From NCBI GenBank assembly GCA_963728925.1, contig CAVSMB010000003.1:6917-70916 (forward strand): a stretch of 64,000 bases of DNA, in the 5' to 3' direction. Shown here in pieces: positions 50,140 to 58,914 of the stretch (positions are counted from its first letter, which is position 1; each line of letters begins with the position of its first letter). The DNA is from JBBPZA01 sp963728925 (lineage in GTDB: Bacteria > Actinomycetota > Thermoleophilia > Solirubrobacterales > Solirubrobacteraceae). The notes under the pieces are model-generated. The model saw only the letters and a program-made list of their open reading frames with translations, was not told the DNA's origin and did no database searches. Position numbers and translations under genes: made by a program.

Positions 50140-50654
50140 CGGGGCGGGGAGCTGGTCTACGACGTCACCGTCCCGGCCGGCGGGCGCACCGACGTCTGGT
50201 TCGCCGTGGGCGGCTCGGAGTCCGGCGCCGACGGCGCCCGCGTCGAGCAGGCCGGAGCCATGCCCGAGATCGCGTCGCCGACGCCGCTCGACGGCGACAT
50301 CCTCAACCGGCCCTTCAACGAGCGGCCGATGGTGCTGGAGGCGTGGGGCAACTACGGGACCGCGTGACCCGTCGTGCACCAGCAGCTCGGCGTGCGGCCC
50401 GATCTGGGCCGTGGCCGCCTCGAGGTCGTCCCCCAGCTGCCGGGCGCCGACGCAATCGGCGGCCGGGACATCCGGCTCGGCGACCTCGGCAGCGTCGACG
50501 TCTCCGCGCGGCCCTCAGGCACCAAGCGCTACGTCACGACAGTCGGCGCCTATGCGCCGGTGGCGCTGCGGATCGCGCACCCAACCGCGGGTTCGAGGTC
50601 ACCGTCCCCGCGGCCCCCGGCGAGGTCCACACGCTCACCGTGCGCGTGGCCTGA
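50140..50654 (+). pseudogene. C-terminal remnant of a large secreted protein (glycosidase-like)
   Basis: Plus-strand sequence GELVYDVTVPAGGRTDVWFAVGGSE...LEAWGNYGTA reaches a TGA at 50365-50367 where TGG would continue the same frame into PVVHQQLGVRPDLGRGRLEVVPQLPGADAIGGRDIRLGDLGSVDV...ALRIAHPT; a further frameshift near 50585 leads to GFEVTVPAAPGEVHTLTVRVA. The ending resembles C-terminal regions of actinobacterial six-hairpin/amylo-glucosidase-like proteins, a weak match. Truncated 5' at about 50140, with a nonsense change and a frameshift: a dead fragment. Confidence 0.55.
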
Positions 50655-50706
50655 GCGCGCCGGCCGGGCTCTCGGGCCCGTCTCCGGCACCGCCCGCGGA
50701 CAGGCG

Positions 50707-51045
50707 TCAGGGGGCGAGCGGGTCTCCGCTGGTCATGCGCGGCGGCTCGCCGGAGTCCTCGCGCGGCGGCGGGTCGGTCGACTCGTCCGGCGGCGGACCA
50801 CCCTGCGGGGTCGCCGGGGAGGGCGGCGCCGGCGGCGGCCCGGGGGCAGGCGCCGACGGCGGCGACGAGCCGGGGACGCCCTGCTGGGGCACGCTGGGCG
50901 CGGCGGTGGAGCCGCCCGGAGGCGGTGGGGCGGCCGGCTGCTTCTGGAGCTCGTCGAGCTTCTGCTGGGCCTGCTTGGCGTAGTCCTTGGCCTTCTCGAC
51001 GTCGAGCCGCTTCGCGGCGTCCTTCGCCTTGTCCAGGAATCCCAC
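50707..51045 (-). CDS. Small Pro-rich hypothetical protein
   Basis: 112 residues from GTG 51045, preceded by GAGGAG. The first 38 residues (GFLDKAKDAAKRLDVEKAKDYAKQAQQKLDELQ) are a Lys/Ala amphipathic helix reminiscent of small antitoxin-like or stress proteins of actinobacteria; the remainder is a Pro/Ser/Gly-rich disordered tail. Function unknown. Same strand as, and 38 bases downstream of, the universal-stress-like gene. Confidence 0.6.
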   Translation of the reverse strand: MGFLDKAKDAAKRLDVEKAKDYAKQAQQKLDELQKQPAAPPPPGGSTAAPSVPQQGVPGSSPPSAPAPGPPPAPPSPATPQGGPPPDESTDPPPREDSGEPPRMTSGDPLAP

Positions 51046-51082
51046 GTGCGGTCTCCTCGCGGTCAGGTCGGGAGCCGCCCAG

Positions 51083-51604
51083 TCAAGCGTCTTCAGGTGA
51101 GGAAGGCAAGCGTCGCGGACGATCCGGGGTCCACTCGAGCGCCGCCAGCGGCGTGAGCATGCCGTGGCGCTCGTGTGGTGGCTTCGGCGGCTCGGCACGG
51201 TACTCGCGCCTCGGCGTCGCGACGACGTGCTCGACCGGCACCCCGGTCATGCGCTCCAGGCGCCTCGGGACGTCGATGCGCAGCCACCGCGACGCCCCGG
51301 TCGGAAGCGTCGCCACGACGACCGCGTCGAAGCGGGCCGGGTCCCACGCCTCCTTGACCGCGGTGACCGGGTCGGAGTCGCCGACCTCGCCCGAGGCCTC
51401 GATGCCCGCCGCGCGGAGCCGTTCCAACGCCTCGGCGAGGTTCTGCTCGGCCGGCTCGCGGCCTGAGGGCGCGTCGGAGCGGTAGGGAGTGGTGGGCACC
51501 ACCAGGTGCACGACGGCCTCCGAGCGCTCGCCGAGGTGGTTGAGCAGCTCGTCGGAGGGCGCCGTCTGGTTGGCGATGACGAGCACGGTCCGCCTCCACG
51601 TCAT
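51083..51604 (-). CDS. Universal-stress-protein-like protein
   Basis: 173 residues. Begins WRRTVLVIANQTAPSDELLNHLGER and continues with an alpha/beta Rossmann-like core (VHLVVPTTPY, AEALERLRAAGIEASGEVGDSDPVTAVKEAWDPARFDAVVVATLPTGASRWLRIDVPRRLERMTGVPVEHVV), consistent with a USP-like or GABA-permease-C-terminal-like fold. The Gly-x2-Gly-x9-Gly(S/T) ATP motif is not evident, so ATP binding is doubtful. Lies 57 bases after dapB on the same strand. Confidence 0.65.
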   Translation of the reverse strand: MTWRRTVLVIANQTAPSDELLNHLGERSEAVVHLVVPTTPYRSDAPSGREPAEQNLAEALERLRAAGIEASGEVGDSDPVTAVKEAWDPARFDAVVVATLPTGASRWLRIDVPRRLERMTGVPVEHVVATPRREYRAEPPKPPHERHGMLTPLAALEWTPDRPRRLPSSPEDA

Positions 51605-51661
51605 GTGCTGCCTCCTTGGGGTCCTCGGTTCCCGACCGAGGGTACTCCTCGAGACGGGCTC

Positions 51662-52321
51662 CTAGCCCAGGAGGTGCTCCAGACCGACGACCGGCGAGCG
51701 GTCCAGGCCGGGCACGCGACGCACCGCGAGCAGCACGCCGGGCATGAACGAGACGCGGTCGATCGAGTCGTGGCGGATGGTCAGGGTCTGCCCCACGTCC
51801 CCGAGAATGACCTCCTGGTGGGCGACGAGGCCGGGGAGGCGCACGGAGTGGACGGGCGGCGGCTCGCCACCGCTCGCCTGGGCCATCAACGCGGCCGTCC
51901 GCGCCGCGGTTCCGCTGGGCTTGTCGAGCTTGCCGTCGTGGTGCAGCTCGACGATCTCGGCGCGGGCCATGTGGCGCGAGGCCTCGGCGGCGAAGCGCAT
52001 CATCAGGACCGCGCCGATGGCGAAGTTCGGCGCCACGAAGACGTTCGCGCCCTCCAACCCCTCGAGCGAGGCGAGGTCGAAGCCGGTGGTGCCGATGACG
52101 ACGTGGACGCCCGCGGCCACGCACGTCCGGGCGTTCTCGAGCGCCTGGTAGGGGACGGTGAAGTCGACGACGACGTCGGCGTCGCCGAGAACGTCGTCCA
52201 GCGCCGTGTCGAGCCGCGGGTCGGCGCGGCCGGTGAGCTCGAGGTCGTCGGCGCCCTGCACCGCCTCGCAGACCGTCTCCCCCATGCGGCCCGCGGCTCC
52301 GGCGACGGCGACGCGGATCAT
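51662..52321 (-). CDS. dapB: 4-hydroxy-tetrahydrodipicolinate reductase
   Basis: 219 residues, slightly shorter than usual (240-270). Nucleotide motif VAVAGAAGRMGETV, substrate region IGTTGF, APNFAIGAVLMM and the catalytic signature VELHHDGKLDKPSGTA are intact. It reduces the DapA product to tetrahydrodipicolinate with NAD(P)H. ATG overlaps the M16 peptidase stop by 4 bases; the pnp - M16 - dapB order is conserved in actinobacteria. The shortness appears to be in the region following residue 35. Confidence 0.93.
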   Translation of the reverse strand: MIRVAVAGAAGRMGETVCEAVQGADDLELTGRADPRLDTALDDVLGDADVVVDFTVPYQALENARTCVAAGVHVVIGTTGFDLASLEGLEGANVFVAPNFAIGAVLMMRFAAEASRHMARAEIVELHHDGKLDKPSGTAARTAALMAQASGGEPPPVHSVRLPGLVAHQEVILGDVGQTLTIRHDSIDRVSFMPGVLLAVRRVPGLDRSPVVGLEHLLG

Positions 52322-53595
52322 GCGCCGGCGAGCGAGGAAGAGACCGGCTCGAGGGCCGAGCGGAAGCGAGCCTCATCGTTGCCCACCCCGGCCGCGGAGA
52401 GGCGGTCGGGGGCGAAGAGCTCGCGCGCGAGCTCACGCAGGTCGTCGAGCGAAACCCCGTCGATGCGCTCGATGAGCTCGTCGACCGAGAGCACCGGCAC
52501 GCCGTTGATGATCGACACACCGAGGCGGCTCATGCGCGTCGCGGTCGACTCCAGCGAGAGCACCGCGCGGCCCTTGACGTTCTCCTTGGAGCGCTCGAGC
52601 TCCTCCTCGGTCGCCGGCTCCGCGACGAGCCGGTCGAGCTCTGACCCGACCACGCGCATCGCCTCGTCGAGGTTGTCCGCGCGCGTTCCGAGGTAGAGGC
52701 CCACCTGCCCGGTCCCTGCGTAGCCGTTGGAGAACGAGTAGACGGCGTAGGCGAGCCCGCGCTTCTCGCGCACCTCCTGGAAGAGCCGGGAGGACGACGT
52801 CCCTCCGAAGATCCCGTCGAGCACGCGCAGGGCGAAGCGGCGATCGTCGTCGCGCGCGAGCCCCGGGGCGCCGAGGCACACGTGGACCTGCTCGGTCGCC
52901 TTGGCGGCGAACACGACCCGCGGGGCGAGCGGCGGGACCCCACCGTCGCTCGGGGCGTCCACCTCGGGCCACGAGGGGACTGCGTCCTGCACCATCGCGA
53001 CGAGCGCGTCATGGTCGACCGAGCCCGCCGCCGCGACGACGACGTTGCCGGGGCGGTAGCGCACCCGGTGGAACGCCGCGATCGCCGGCACCGGGGTGTC
53101 GGCGATGACCTCGGCGCGCCCGATGATCGCGCGGCCCAGCGGATGGTCGCCGAAGACCGCTTCGCCGAGCACGTCGAAGACCTTCTCCTGGGGCTCGTCC
53201 TCGTACATCGCGATCTCCTCGAGCACGACCTCGCGCTCGGGCTCGATGTCGCGCAGAGCCGGCGCGAAGACCATGTCGCTCATCAGGTCGAAGGCCCGCG
53301 GGAGATGGCGGTTGAGCACGCGCGAGTAGACCGAGGTAGTCTCCTTGCCCGTCCCCGCGTTCAGCTCGGCGCCCATGCCGTCGAAGATCTGGTCGATCTC
53401 CTCGGAGGCGAAGCGCGCCGTGCCGCGGAACAGCAGGTGCTCGAGCAGGTGCGAGAGCCCGGCCTCAGGCTCGCGCTCGGAGCGCGAGCCCGTCCCGATG
53501 AAGAAGCCCAGCGCCGCGGAGCGGACGCCGGGCATGGCCTCGGAGGCCACCCGGACGCCAGACCGCATCTCGGTCAGTCGGTGCGCGTCGTCCAC
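52318..53595 (-). CDS. M16 family zinc peptidase
   Basis: 425 residues. Inverted zinc-binding motif HLLEHLLF (HxxEH) near residue 47 with a downstream glutamate region (LEEIAMYEDEPQEKVFD), the R/Y-type second half (GGTSSSRLFQEVREKRGLAYAVYSFSNGYAGTGQVGLYLG). Such pitrilysin-like proteases follow pnp in many actinobacteria and resemble PqqL/mitochondrial processing peptidase. GTG start 15 bases after the pnp stop; 4-base overlap with dapB. Confidence 0.92.
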   Translation of the reverse strand: MDDAHRLTEMRSGVRVASEAMPGVRSAALGFFIGTGSRSEREPEAGLSHLLEHLLFRGTARFASEEIDQIFDGMGAELNAGTGKETTSVYSRVLNRHLPRAFDLMSDMVFAPALRDIEPEREVVLEEIAMYEDEPQEKVFDVLGEAVFGDHPLGRAIIGRAEVIADTPVPAIAAFHRVRYRPGNVVVAAAGSVDHDALVAMVQDAVPSWPEVDAPSDGGVPPLAPRVVFAAKATEQVHVCLGAPGLARDDDRRFALRVLDGIFGGTSSSRLFQEVREKRGLAYAVYSFSNGYAGTGQVGLYLGTRADNLDEAMRVVGSELDRLVAEPATEEELERSKENVKGRAVLSLESTATRMSRLGVSIINGVPVLSVDELIERIDGVSLDDLRELARELFAPDRLSAAGVGNDEARFRSALEPVSSSLAGA

Positions 53596-53610
53596 GCCGG
53601 CCCGCGCCGC

Positions 53611-54282
53611 CTACGCGCGGTCCGGGTCGCGGTCGCGGGGGCGGCCGCCATCGCGACCCTCACGCCCGCCGCGGCCACGGTCTCGGTCGCGGCCGTCGCG
53701 ACCGCCACGGCCGCGCCCGCCGCCGTCGCGGCCGCGGGGCCCGCGGTCGCCGGTGCCGATCGAGGAGAGCTCCTCGGCCGACTTGCCGGCGACGTCGGGG
53801 TCCTCGGCGAGCCGCAGGCCGATGCGACCGCGCTCCTTGTCGACCTCGATGACGCGGACCTTGATCTCGTCGCCCTTGTTGAGCACGTCCTCGACCGTCT
53901 CCACGCGCTGGCCGGGCGAGATGTTGGAGATGTGCAGCAGGCCGTCGGTGCCCTTGGCCAGCTCGACGAAGGCGCCGAAGGTCGTCGTCTTGACGACCTT
54001 GCCGTCGAACTCGTCCCCGACCTCGACCTCCTTGGTCATCGTCCGGATGCGGTCGACGAGCGCGTCGGCCTGGGTGCCCGTCTGGGCGTAGCCGATGATG
54101 TGGCCGTCGTCCTCGATGGTGATCTGCGCCTCGAACTCCTCCTCGAGCGCGCGGATCGTCTCGCCGCCCTTGCCGATGACCAGGCCGATCTTGTCGGTGT
54201 CGATCATGATCGAGGAGATCCGCGGGGCGAAGGGGCTCGCCCGAGCGGGCACGGCCACCGAGGCGTTCACCTGGCTGACCAC
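53611..54282 (-). pseudogene. pnp: Polynucleotide phosphorylase, C-terminal KH-S1 remnant
   Basis: About 200 residues match the end of PNPase: APRISSIMIDTDKIGLVIGKGGETIRALEEEFEAQITIEDDG (KH domain), then EVGDEFDGKVVKTTTFGAFVELAKGTDGLLHISNISPG (S1 domain), and an Arg/Gly/Asp-rich tail. Both RNase PH catalytic domains (about 550 residues) are missing; similarity ends near 54276 and the sequence upstream belongs to a plus-strand MFS remnant. The position before M16-dapB is the normal pnp locus, so this is the authentic gene, truncated in this sequence. A free KH-S1 fragment could still bind RNA if expressed. Confidence 0.85.
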
Positions 54283-54291
54283 CGGATGTAA

Positions 54292-54435
54292 GCGATCGGG
54301 CTCGCCGCGGGGTCGACCGCGGGCGGCGCGCTCGCCGACGCGTGGGCGGGCGGCGGGTTCGCCGCGGCGGCGGCCGCGGCCGGGGTGGCCGCGCTCGTCG
54401 CGCGCGCCGGGGCGGGCACGCTCAGGCGATCGTGA
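54292..54435 (+). pseudogene. C-terminal remnant of an MFS transporter
   Basis: Plus-strand frame of 47 residues directly after a TAA: AIGLAAGSTAGGALADAWAGGGFAAAAAAAGVAALVARAGAGTLRRS. The GLAAGS...GGALAD pattern followed by an Ala-rich helix and a short basic tail is typical of the last helix pair of MFS efflux transporters. The rest of the gene is absent. It abuts the truncated pnp and overlaps the L,D-transpeptidase stop by 14 bases. Confidence 0.45.
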
Positions 54436-55212
54436 TCGGCGTGCCGACGGGCATGAGCCGCGCGAGCCGCACCACGTCGGCGTTGCGCAGGCGGATGCAG
54501 CCGTGGGAGACGCGCCCCGGGAGCAGGCCGGGCTGGTTCGTCCCGTGGATGCCGACGAAGCCGCCGCCCGGCCAGTCGGTGAGCGTGGTCGAGCGCGCGC
54601 TCGTGCCGAAGGCGACCGGCCCGTAGACGGGACTGGCGTACGCGGTCACCCGGTCGCGGACGTAGAAGGAGCCCGCCGGGGTCGGCGTGCCGGGCTGGCC
54701 GATGCCGATCGGGGCGCGCAGGACGGGACGGCCGTCGCGCAGAAGCGTGAGGCGCGGCCCGGCGGCGGTCGACCATGAGGCGCGTGCGGACGGTGCCGTA
54801 GCCGCCGAGGCCCGAACGCGGGATCCAGCCCACGGCCCGCCCGAGGACGGGCAGACGCGCGCGCACCCACGTCCGCCCGCGGCGGTCCTGCGTGCGCGCG
54901 AGGACGAGGACGAGGTTCGTGGTGCCCTCCGGGGTGCGGCGGTCGAGCGTCGCGACCGCAGGGGCGCCGGCGTCGGGGCGCGCGCGGGCCACGACGCGGT
55001 CGCGGACCGGAGCCCAGGTCGACAGGTCGCGCTCGTGGCCGAGCGCGGGGGCGCGGCGCGCGAGCCCGGGCTGCGTCGGTCCGGAGAGGGCGCGAGGCGG
55101 CCAGGGGCTTCATCGGCGCCGCGGGCGCGTCCGGGCGCGCCACGACGACGCGACGCTGCTCACCGTGGCCGCCAGCGCGGCGGCCGCCAGCGCGGCTCGC
55201 GCCGCCGTCATC
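54422..55212 (-). pseudogene. L,D-transpeptidase (YkuD domain), frameshifted
   Basis: The last frame holds the catalytic domain: PRLTLLRDGRPVLRAPIGIGQPG, TPAGSFYVRDR, FVGIHGTNQPG and VSHGCIRLRNADVVRLARLM, with the active-site Cys and His present, stopping at 54422. Upstream, in another frame, lies APVRDRVVARARPDAGAPAVATLDRRTPEGTTNLVLVLARTQDRRGRTWVRARLPVL, the usual N-terminal beta domain of these actinobacterial enzymes; a signal-peptide-like start (MTAARAALAAAALAATV) is in a third frame near 55212. Breaks near 54760 and 55100. The enzyme would form 3-3 cross-links in peptidoglycan. Confidence 0.7.
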
Positions 55213-55244
55213 CCGTGAACTTCGGGCGCCCCTTCGCTTCGTGG

Positions 55245-55820
55245 TCATGACGAAGCGCGTGCGGGCGACGATCCGTGACCTGGCGCGCCGGTCAGGGGCT
55301 CGTCGAACGCGCCTTGCACCGGGCTCGCATTCGCCAGCCGGCGGATCCAGGCGGCGTGGCGCGCCTCGACGGAGTGGATGGAGAGCGCCGAGGACAGGTA
55401 GGCCCGCGACGTGATCCGCGGCGCCTGGCCCTTGTAGGCGGCGACCGCGAGGTCCTCGAAGGCCACGGCCGTCCGGCGGAACCTCGGCCCTCGGTCGCGC
55501 CGCCGAAGTCGAAGCGCGGCCGCTTCGGCGCCTGGAGCCGAGCGCGACGCGCAACGCCTTGACGTGCGCGCGCTCGTGCGCGCCGACGATCCGAGCCTGG
55601 CGCGCGAGCCCGCCTGGAGGACCTTGTTGCGCTCGACCTCCGTGTAGAAGACGGCCTGCAGCTCCTCGAGCAGCAGCGCGAACGAGAGGATGGCCACGTC
55701 GCGGCGGTGGCCCGCGCCGTCGGCGGCGAAGGCCGCCGGCGCGCCGGCGGCGGCGCCGAGCAGCGCCGCCCCGCCGAGGGCGGCGGCGCGGAGGGCCTCG
55801 GCACGGGTCGAGCCGTGCAT
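55245..55820 (-). pseudogene. Ferritin-like domain protein, frameshifted (copy B)
   Basis: ATG 55820 starts MHGSTRAEALRAAALGGAALLGAAAGAPAAFAADG, an exported (possibly Tat) leader, then VAILSFALLLEELQAVFYTEVERNKVLQAG. After a break near 55610 other frames give ARIVGAHERAHVKALRVALG and, later, TAVAFEDLAVAAYKGQAPRI...LSSALSIHSVEARHAAWIRRLAN. The repeated E..H..ARHAAWIR helix pairs match DUF4439/ferritin-like domain proteins found in pairs in actinobacteria. At least two frame changes are needed. Confidence 0.6.
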
Positions 55821-55887
55821 GACGCCCAGCGCCTCCTCGAGGGCCCCGTCGGCGTCGACGCGGCGAGGACGAGGTCGCGGTGGTCGC

Positions 55888-56491
55888 TCAGCCGACCTCG
55901 ATCCCCAGCGCGCGGACCTTGTCCGGGCCGTCCTGGAGCGACACGCCGACGTCCACCGCGGCCGGAGCGGGACGGCGCCCGCGACGTCGCGGATCCAGAC
56001 CGCGTGACGGGCCTCGACGGAGAGGATTGTCGCGACGGCGGCGAGCGTCTTGGGCGTGAGGTTCGGGCCCTGCCCGTTGAGCATGGCCAGCCCGACGTCC
56101 TCGAGCTGCTGGGCGGTCTTGACGAAGGCATCGCTGTCGGCGGTCGTGTCCCGAACGAGAGCCGGCCCGGCGGCTTCGCGGAGCGCCCCAGCGCCTTGCG
56201 GATGTACGCGGCATGCGCGCGCTCGTGGCCGCCGACGACCTGGGCGAACCTGCGCCGCTCGCCGGTGAGCTGCGCTCGCTTCAGCGCGTCGCGTAGAAGG
56301 CGGCCTGCAGGTCCTCGAGGACGAGGGCTGCGGCGAGGATCTGCTTGTCCTGCGCCGCGGACAGCCTGGACGCGCTGGGCGAGGGCGCCGCGGCGAAGAC
56401 GGCCGCGCCGCCCGCAGCCGCTCCGGCGCCGGCCGCCGCGCGGCGCAGGAACGTCCCGCGCGTGAGGCCGTCGGCGTGGTGTCGATTTCAT
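55888..56491 (-). pseudogene. Ferritin-like domain protein, frameshifted (copy A)
   Basis: Begins at ATG 56491; after an early break the second frame gives GTFLRRAAAGAGAAAGGAAVF (twin-arginine-like signal), then LEDLQAAFYADALKRAQLTGERRRFAQVVGGHERAHAAYIRKALG, and further frames give DVGLAMLNGQGPNLTPKTLAAVATILSVEARHAVWIRDVAGA and VSLQDGPDKVRALGIEVG to a stop at 55888. Same family as copy B just downstream, so the two arose by tandem duplication or are a functional pair. Three or more frame changes. Confidence 0.6.
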
Positions 56492-56546
56492 GGTGTGACG
56501 ATATGCCCAGAATCGGGTTCGGCTACCCCGTCGTTGGTCCAGGATC

Positions 56547-57598
56547 GTGTCGCTACGCTCGCGCGCCGATGATTTCGGAGCGCATCGTCACGACCCGGAG
56601 CGCAACCGCGCGCTGCTGGCCCGCCAGCGGCTGCTCGAGCGCCCGGCGCCCCCGCTGCCGCGGGCGCTCGAGCACATCGGCGGCATCCAGGCGCAGTACG
56701 CGCCGTCGATGTACGTCGGGCTGTGGTCGCGGCTCGCGGGCTTCGAGCGCGACGAGCTGACCCGCGCGCTCGAGCGGCGCACCGTCGTCCAGGGGACGCT
56801 CGCTGCGCTCGACGATCCACCTCGTCTCGCGCGACGACTACTGGGCGCTGGCGCTCGCGGTCCGCGAGCGCCCGCCGGGCGTGGTGGCTGCGGCGCTCCG
56901 CGACGGCCCGACGCGAGGAGGAGATGGCGGCCGCCGCGCGAACTGCGCGCGGCGCTCGCGCGACGGGCCGCTGCCGCGCAAGGAGGTCGAGGGCTGATCG
57001 GCACGGGCGCGGCACGCCGCGGGATCGACGCCTGGATCGACCTCGTGCGCGTGCCGCCGTCGGGGACCTGGGAGCGCCGGCGCGCGGACCTCTTCGGGCC
57101 GCCGAGGACTGGATCGGCCCGGCCGGCGAGGCCGCGGCGCGGCGCCGGAACTGCTCGTGCGCCGCTACCTCGGCGGCTTCGGGCCGGCGACGCGCGCCGA
57201 CGATCGCGAGCTGGGCGGGCACGGGCTGCGGCGCGTCGCGCCGCGCTCGACGCGGATGGACCTGCGCCGGTCCGCGCCGAGGACGGCGCGAGCTGCTCGA
57301 CCTCCGCGCGCGCCGCTGCCGGACCCCGGCACGCCCGCGCCGGCGCGGTTCCTGCCGACCTGGGACGCGACGCTGCTCGTCCACGCCGCCGCGCCCGCGT
57401 GCTGCCCGAGGAGGACCGCCCGCGGATCTTCACCACGCAGACGCCGCAGTCGCTGCCGATGTTCCTCGTCGACGGCACCGTGGCGGGCACGTGGCGGGTG
57501 CGCGGCCGCTCGAGCTCGAGCCCTTCGGCCGGCTCTCGCGGGCCGCCCGCGCCGGGCTCGCCGACGAGGGCGAGCGCCTCGCGGAGCTGCACGCGTGA
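56547..57598 (+). pseudogene. AlkZ-like winged-helix DNA-binding protein, multiply frameshifted
   Basis: The first readable frame, NRALLARQRLLERPAPPLPRALEHIGGIQAQYAPSMYVGLWSRLAGFERDELTRALERRTVVQGTL, is characteristic of the HTH_42 / AlkZ family (DNA glycosylases or winged-helix proteins). Later frames contribute STIHLVSRDDYWALALAVRERPPG, YLGGFGPATRADDRELGG, PARFLPTWDATLLVHA and VDGTVAGTWRVRGR. At least four frame changes are needed over a 330-residue protein. The start cannot be fixed: ATG 56569 is one base off the first frame. Confidence 0.6.
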
Positions 57599-57673
57599 CG
57601 CTCGGCCCCGCGCGGCCGCCGGCCCGCGCGCCGATCGCCGGCGCGCGCGTCGCCTCGAGCCCGCCGACCCGCC

Positions 57674-58261
57674 GTGCACGCCGGCGACCTCTTCGCCGCC
57701 GGCCACGACGGCCGCGACCCGTCCCTCTGGGACTACCTGCCGAACGGGCCGTTCGCCGACGCGCGCCGGCTTCGCGCGTGGCTGGAGGGCATGGCCGCCT
57801 CGGAGGATCCGCTGTTCTTCACGATCGTCGACAAGGCCACCGGGCGGCCGGAGGGCATGTGCAGCTACCTGCGGATCACGCCCGAGCACGGCGTGATCGA
57901 GATCGGGCACATCTGGTTCTCGTCGACGCTGCAACGCACGGCTGCGGCCACCGAGGCCATCTACCTGCTGGCCCGCCTGGTCTTCGACGACCTGGGGTAC
58001 CGGCGGCTGGAGTGGAAGTGCGACGCGCTGAACGAGCCCTCCCGGCGGGCCGCCGACCGGCTCGGCTTCACCTTCGAGGGCGTGTTCCGCCAGCACCTGG
58101 TGATCAAGGGCCGGAACCGCGACACGGCCTGGTACGCGATGCTCGACAGGGAGTGGCCCGGCGTGGAGCGGGCGTTCGAGGCGTGGCTGGACCCGGGGAA
58201 CTTCGACGACGCGGGACGTCAGCGCACGGCGCTCGAGCCTGGGCGGAAGGGGTCGGCGTAG
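57674..58261 (+). CDS. GNAT-family N-acetyltransferase (RimJ/RimL-like)
   Basis: 195 residues in one frame: SLWDYLPNGPFADARRLRAWLEGMAASEDPLFFTIVDKATGRPEGMCSYLRITPEHGVIEIGHIWFSS, then the acetyl-CoA-binding stretch QRTAAATEAIYLLARLVFDDLGYRRLEWKCDALNEPSRRAADRLGFTFEGVFRQHLVIKGRNRDTAWYAML. It likely acetylates protein N-termini or small amines. Family members normally have another 25-30 residues (RLEPLDP...) before VHAGDLF; that sequence is visible just upstream in a different frame, so an indel near 57665 probably hides the true start. Confidence 0.78.
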   Translation: MHAGDLFAAGHDGRDPSLWDYLPNGPFADARRLRAWLEGMAASEDPLFFTIVDKATGRPEGMCSYLRITPEHGVIEIGHIWFSSTLQRTAAATEAIYLLARLVFDDLGYRRLEWKCDALNEPSRRAADRLGFTFEGVFRQHLVIKGRNRDTAWYAMLDREWPGVERAFEAWLDPGNFDDAGRQRTALEPGRKGSA

Positions 58262-58323
58262 AGCGCGACGGTCGCGAGCCCGATCGCCGCGCTCAGCGCC
58301 AGCGGCAGCGCGACGTCTGCCCG

Positions 58324-58908
58324 CTAGAGCACCGCGCCGACGACCGCGCCGAGGAGCATCGTGGCCACGACGACGATCCGGCGCGCGGTGCCGGCGCCCG
58401 AGCGGCCCGCGAGCGGCGAGTCGGAGGCCAGGCCGGTCATCGTGAGCGTCACGACCGTGGTGGTGAGGTCCGGGACGCCGAGGCGCCGCACCATCGCTGT
58501 GCGCGCGCCGAGCGCAGAGGCGACGAACGCGATGACGACGCCGGCGGCGCCCGTGCCGCCCCGGGGATCGGCCAGCGCGGCGATCGCTGCGGCGACGGCG
58601 AGCAGCGCCGTCTCGACGGCGAGCGCGCGGACAAGCCCGCCCTCGAGGCGGCCGGCCACGACGGCGCCGCACAGGAAGGCGCCGAGCGAGACGAGCGGGG
58701 CGAGAACCGGCAGCCCCTCGGCGCCGCCGACCCCGAAGCCGAGGAGGACGACGTTGCCGGTCATGTTGGCGGTGAACACGCGTCCGAGCCCGAGGAAGCT
58801 CGCCGCGTCCACGAGACCGGTGCTGAAGGTGAGCGCAAGCAGCGCGAGCGCGAGGGGGTGGCGCAGGCTCGCGGCGGCCTGGGCGCGTTCCTCGTCGCCG
58901 GCGGTCAC
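58324..58908 (-). CDS. DUF1275 (YoaK) family membrane protein, ends early
   Basis: 194 residues with six hydrophobic segments; the start PLALALLALTFSTGLVDAASFLGLGRVFTANMTGNVVLLGF is diagnostic of DUF1275. VPDLTTTVVTLTMTGLASDSPLAGRSG is the second conserved block. Beyond the TAG at 58324-58326 the same frame continues RADVALPLALSAAIGLATVALYAD, a typical last helix, so the stop looks like an in-frame nonsense change removing one helix. Function of the family unknown. Confidence 0.75.
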   Translation of the reverse strand: MTAGDEERAQAAASLRHPLALALLALTFSTGLVDAASFLGLGRVFTANMTGNVVLLGFGVGGAEGLPVLAPLVSLGAFLCGAVVAGRLEGGLVRALAVETALLAVAAAIAALADPRGGTGAAGVVIAFVASALGARTAMVRRLGVPDLTTTVVTLTMTGLASDSPLAGRSGAGTARRIVVVATMLLGAVVGAVL

Positions 58909-58914
58909 GACCGG

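Noticed and set aside
53630..53720. Short GC-rich repeats that might be a repeat array
   Set aside because: They encode the low-complexity Arg/Gly/Asp tail of the PNPase fragment; irregular unit length and no spacer pattern, so not CRISPR or a VNTR.
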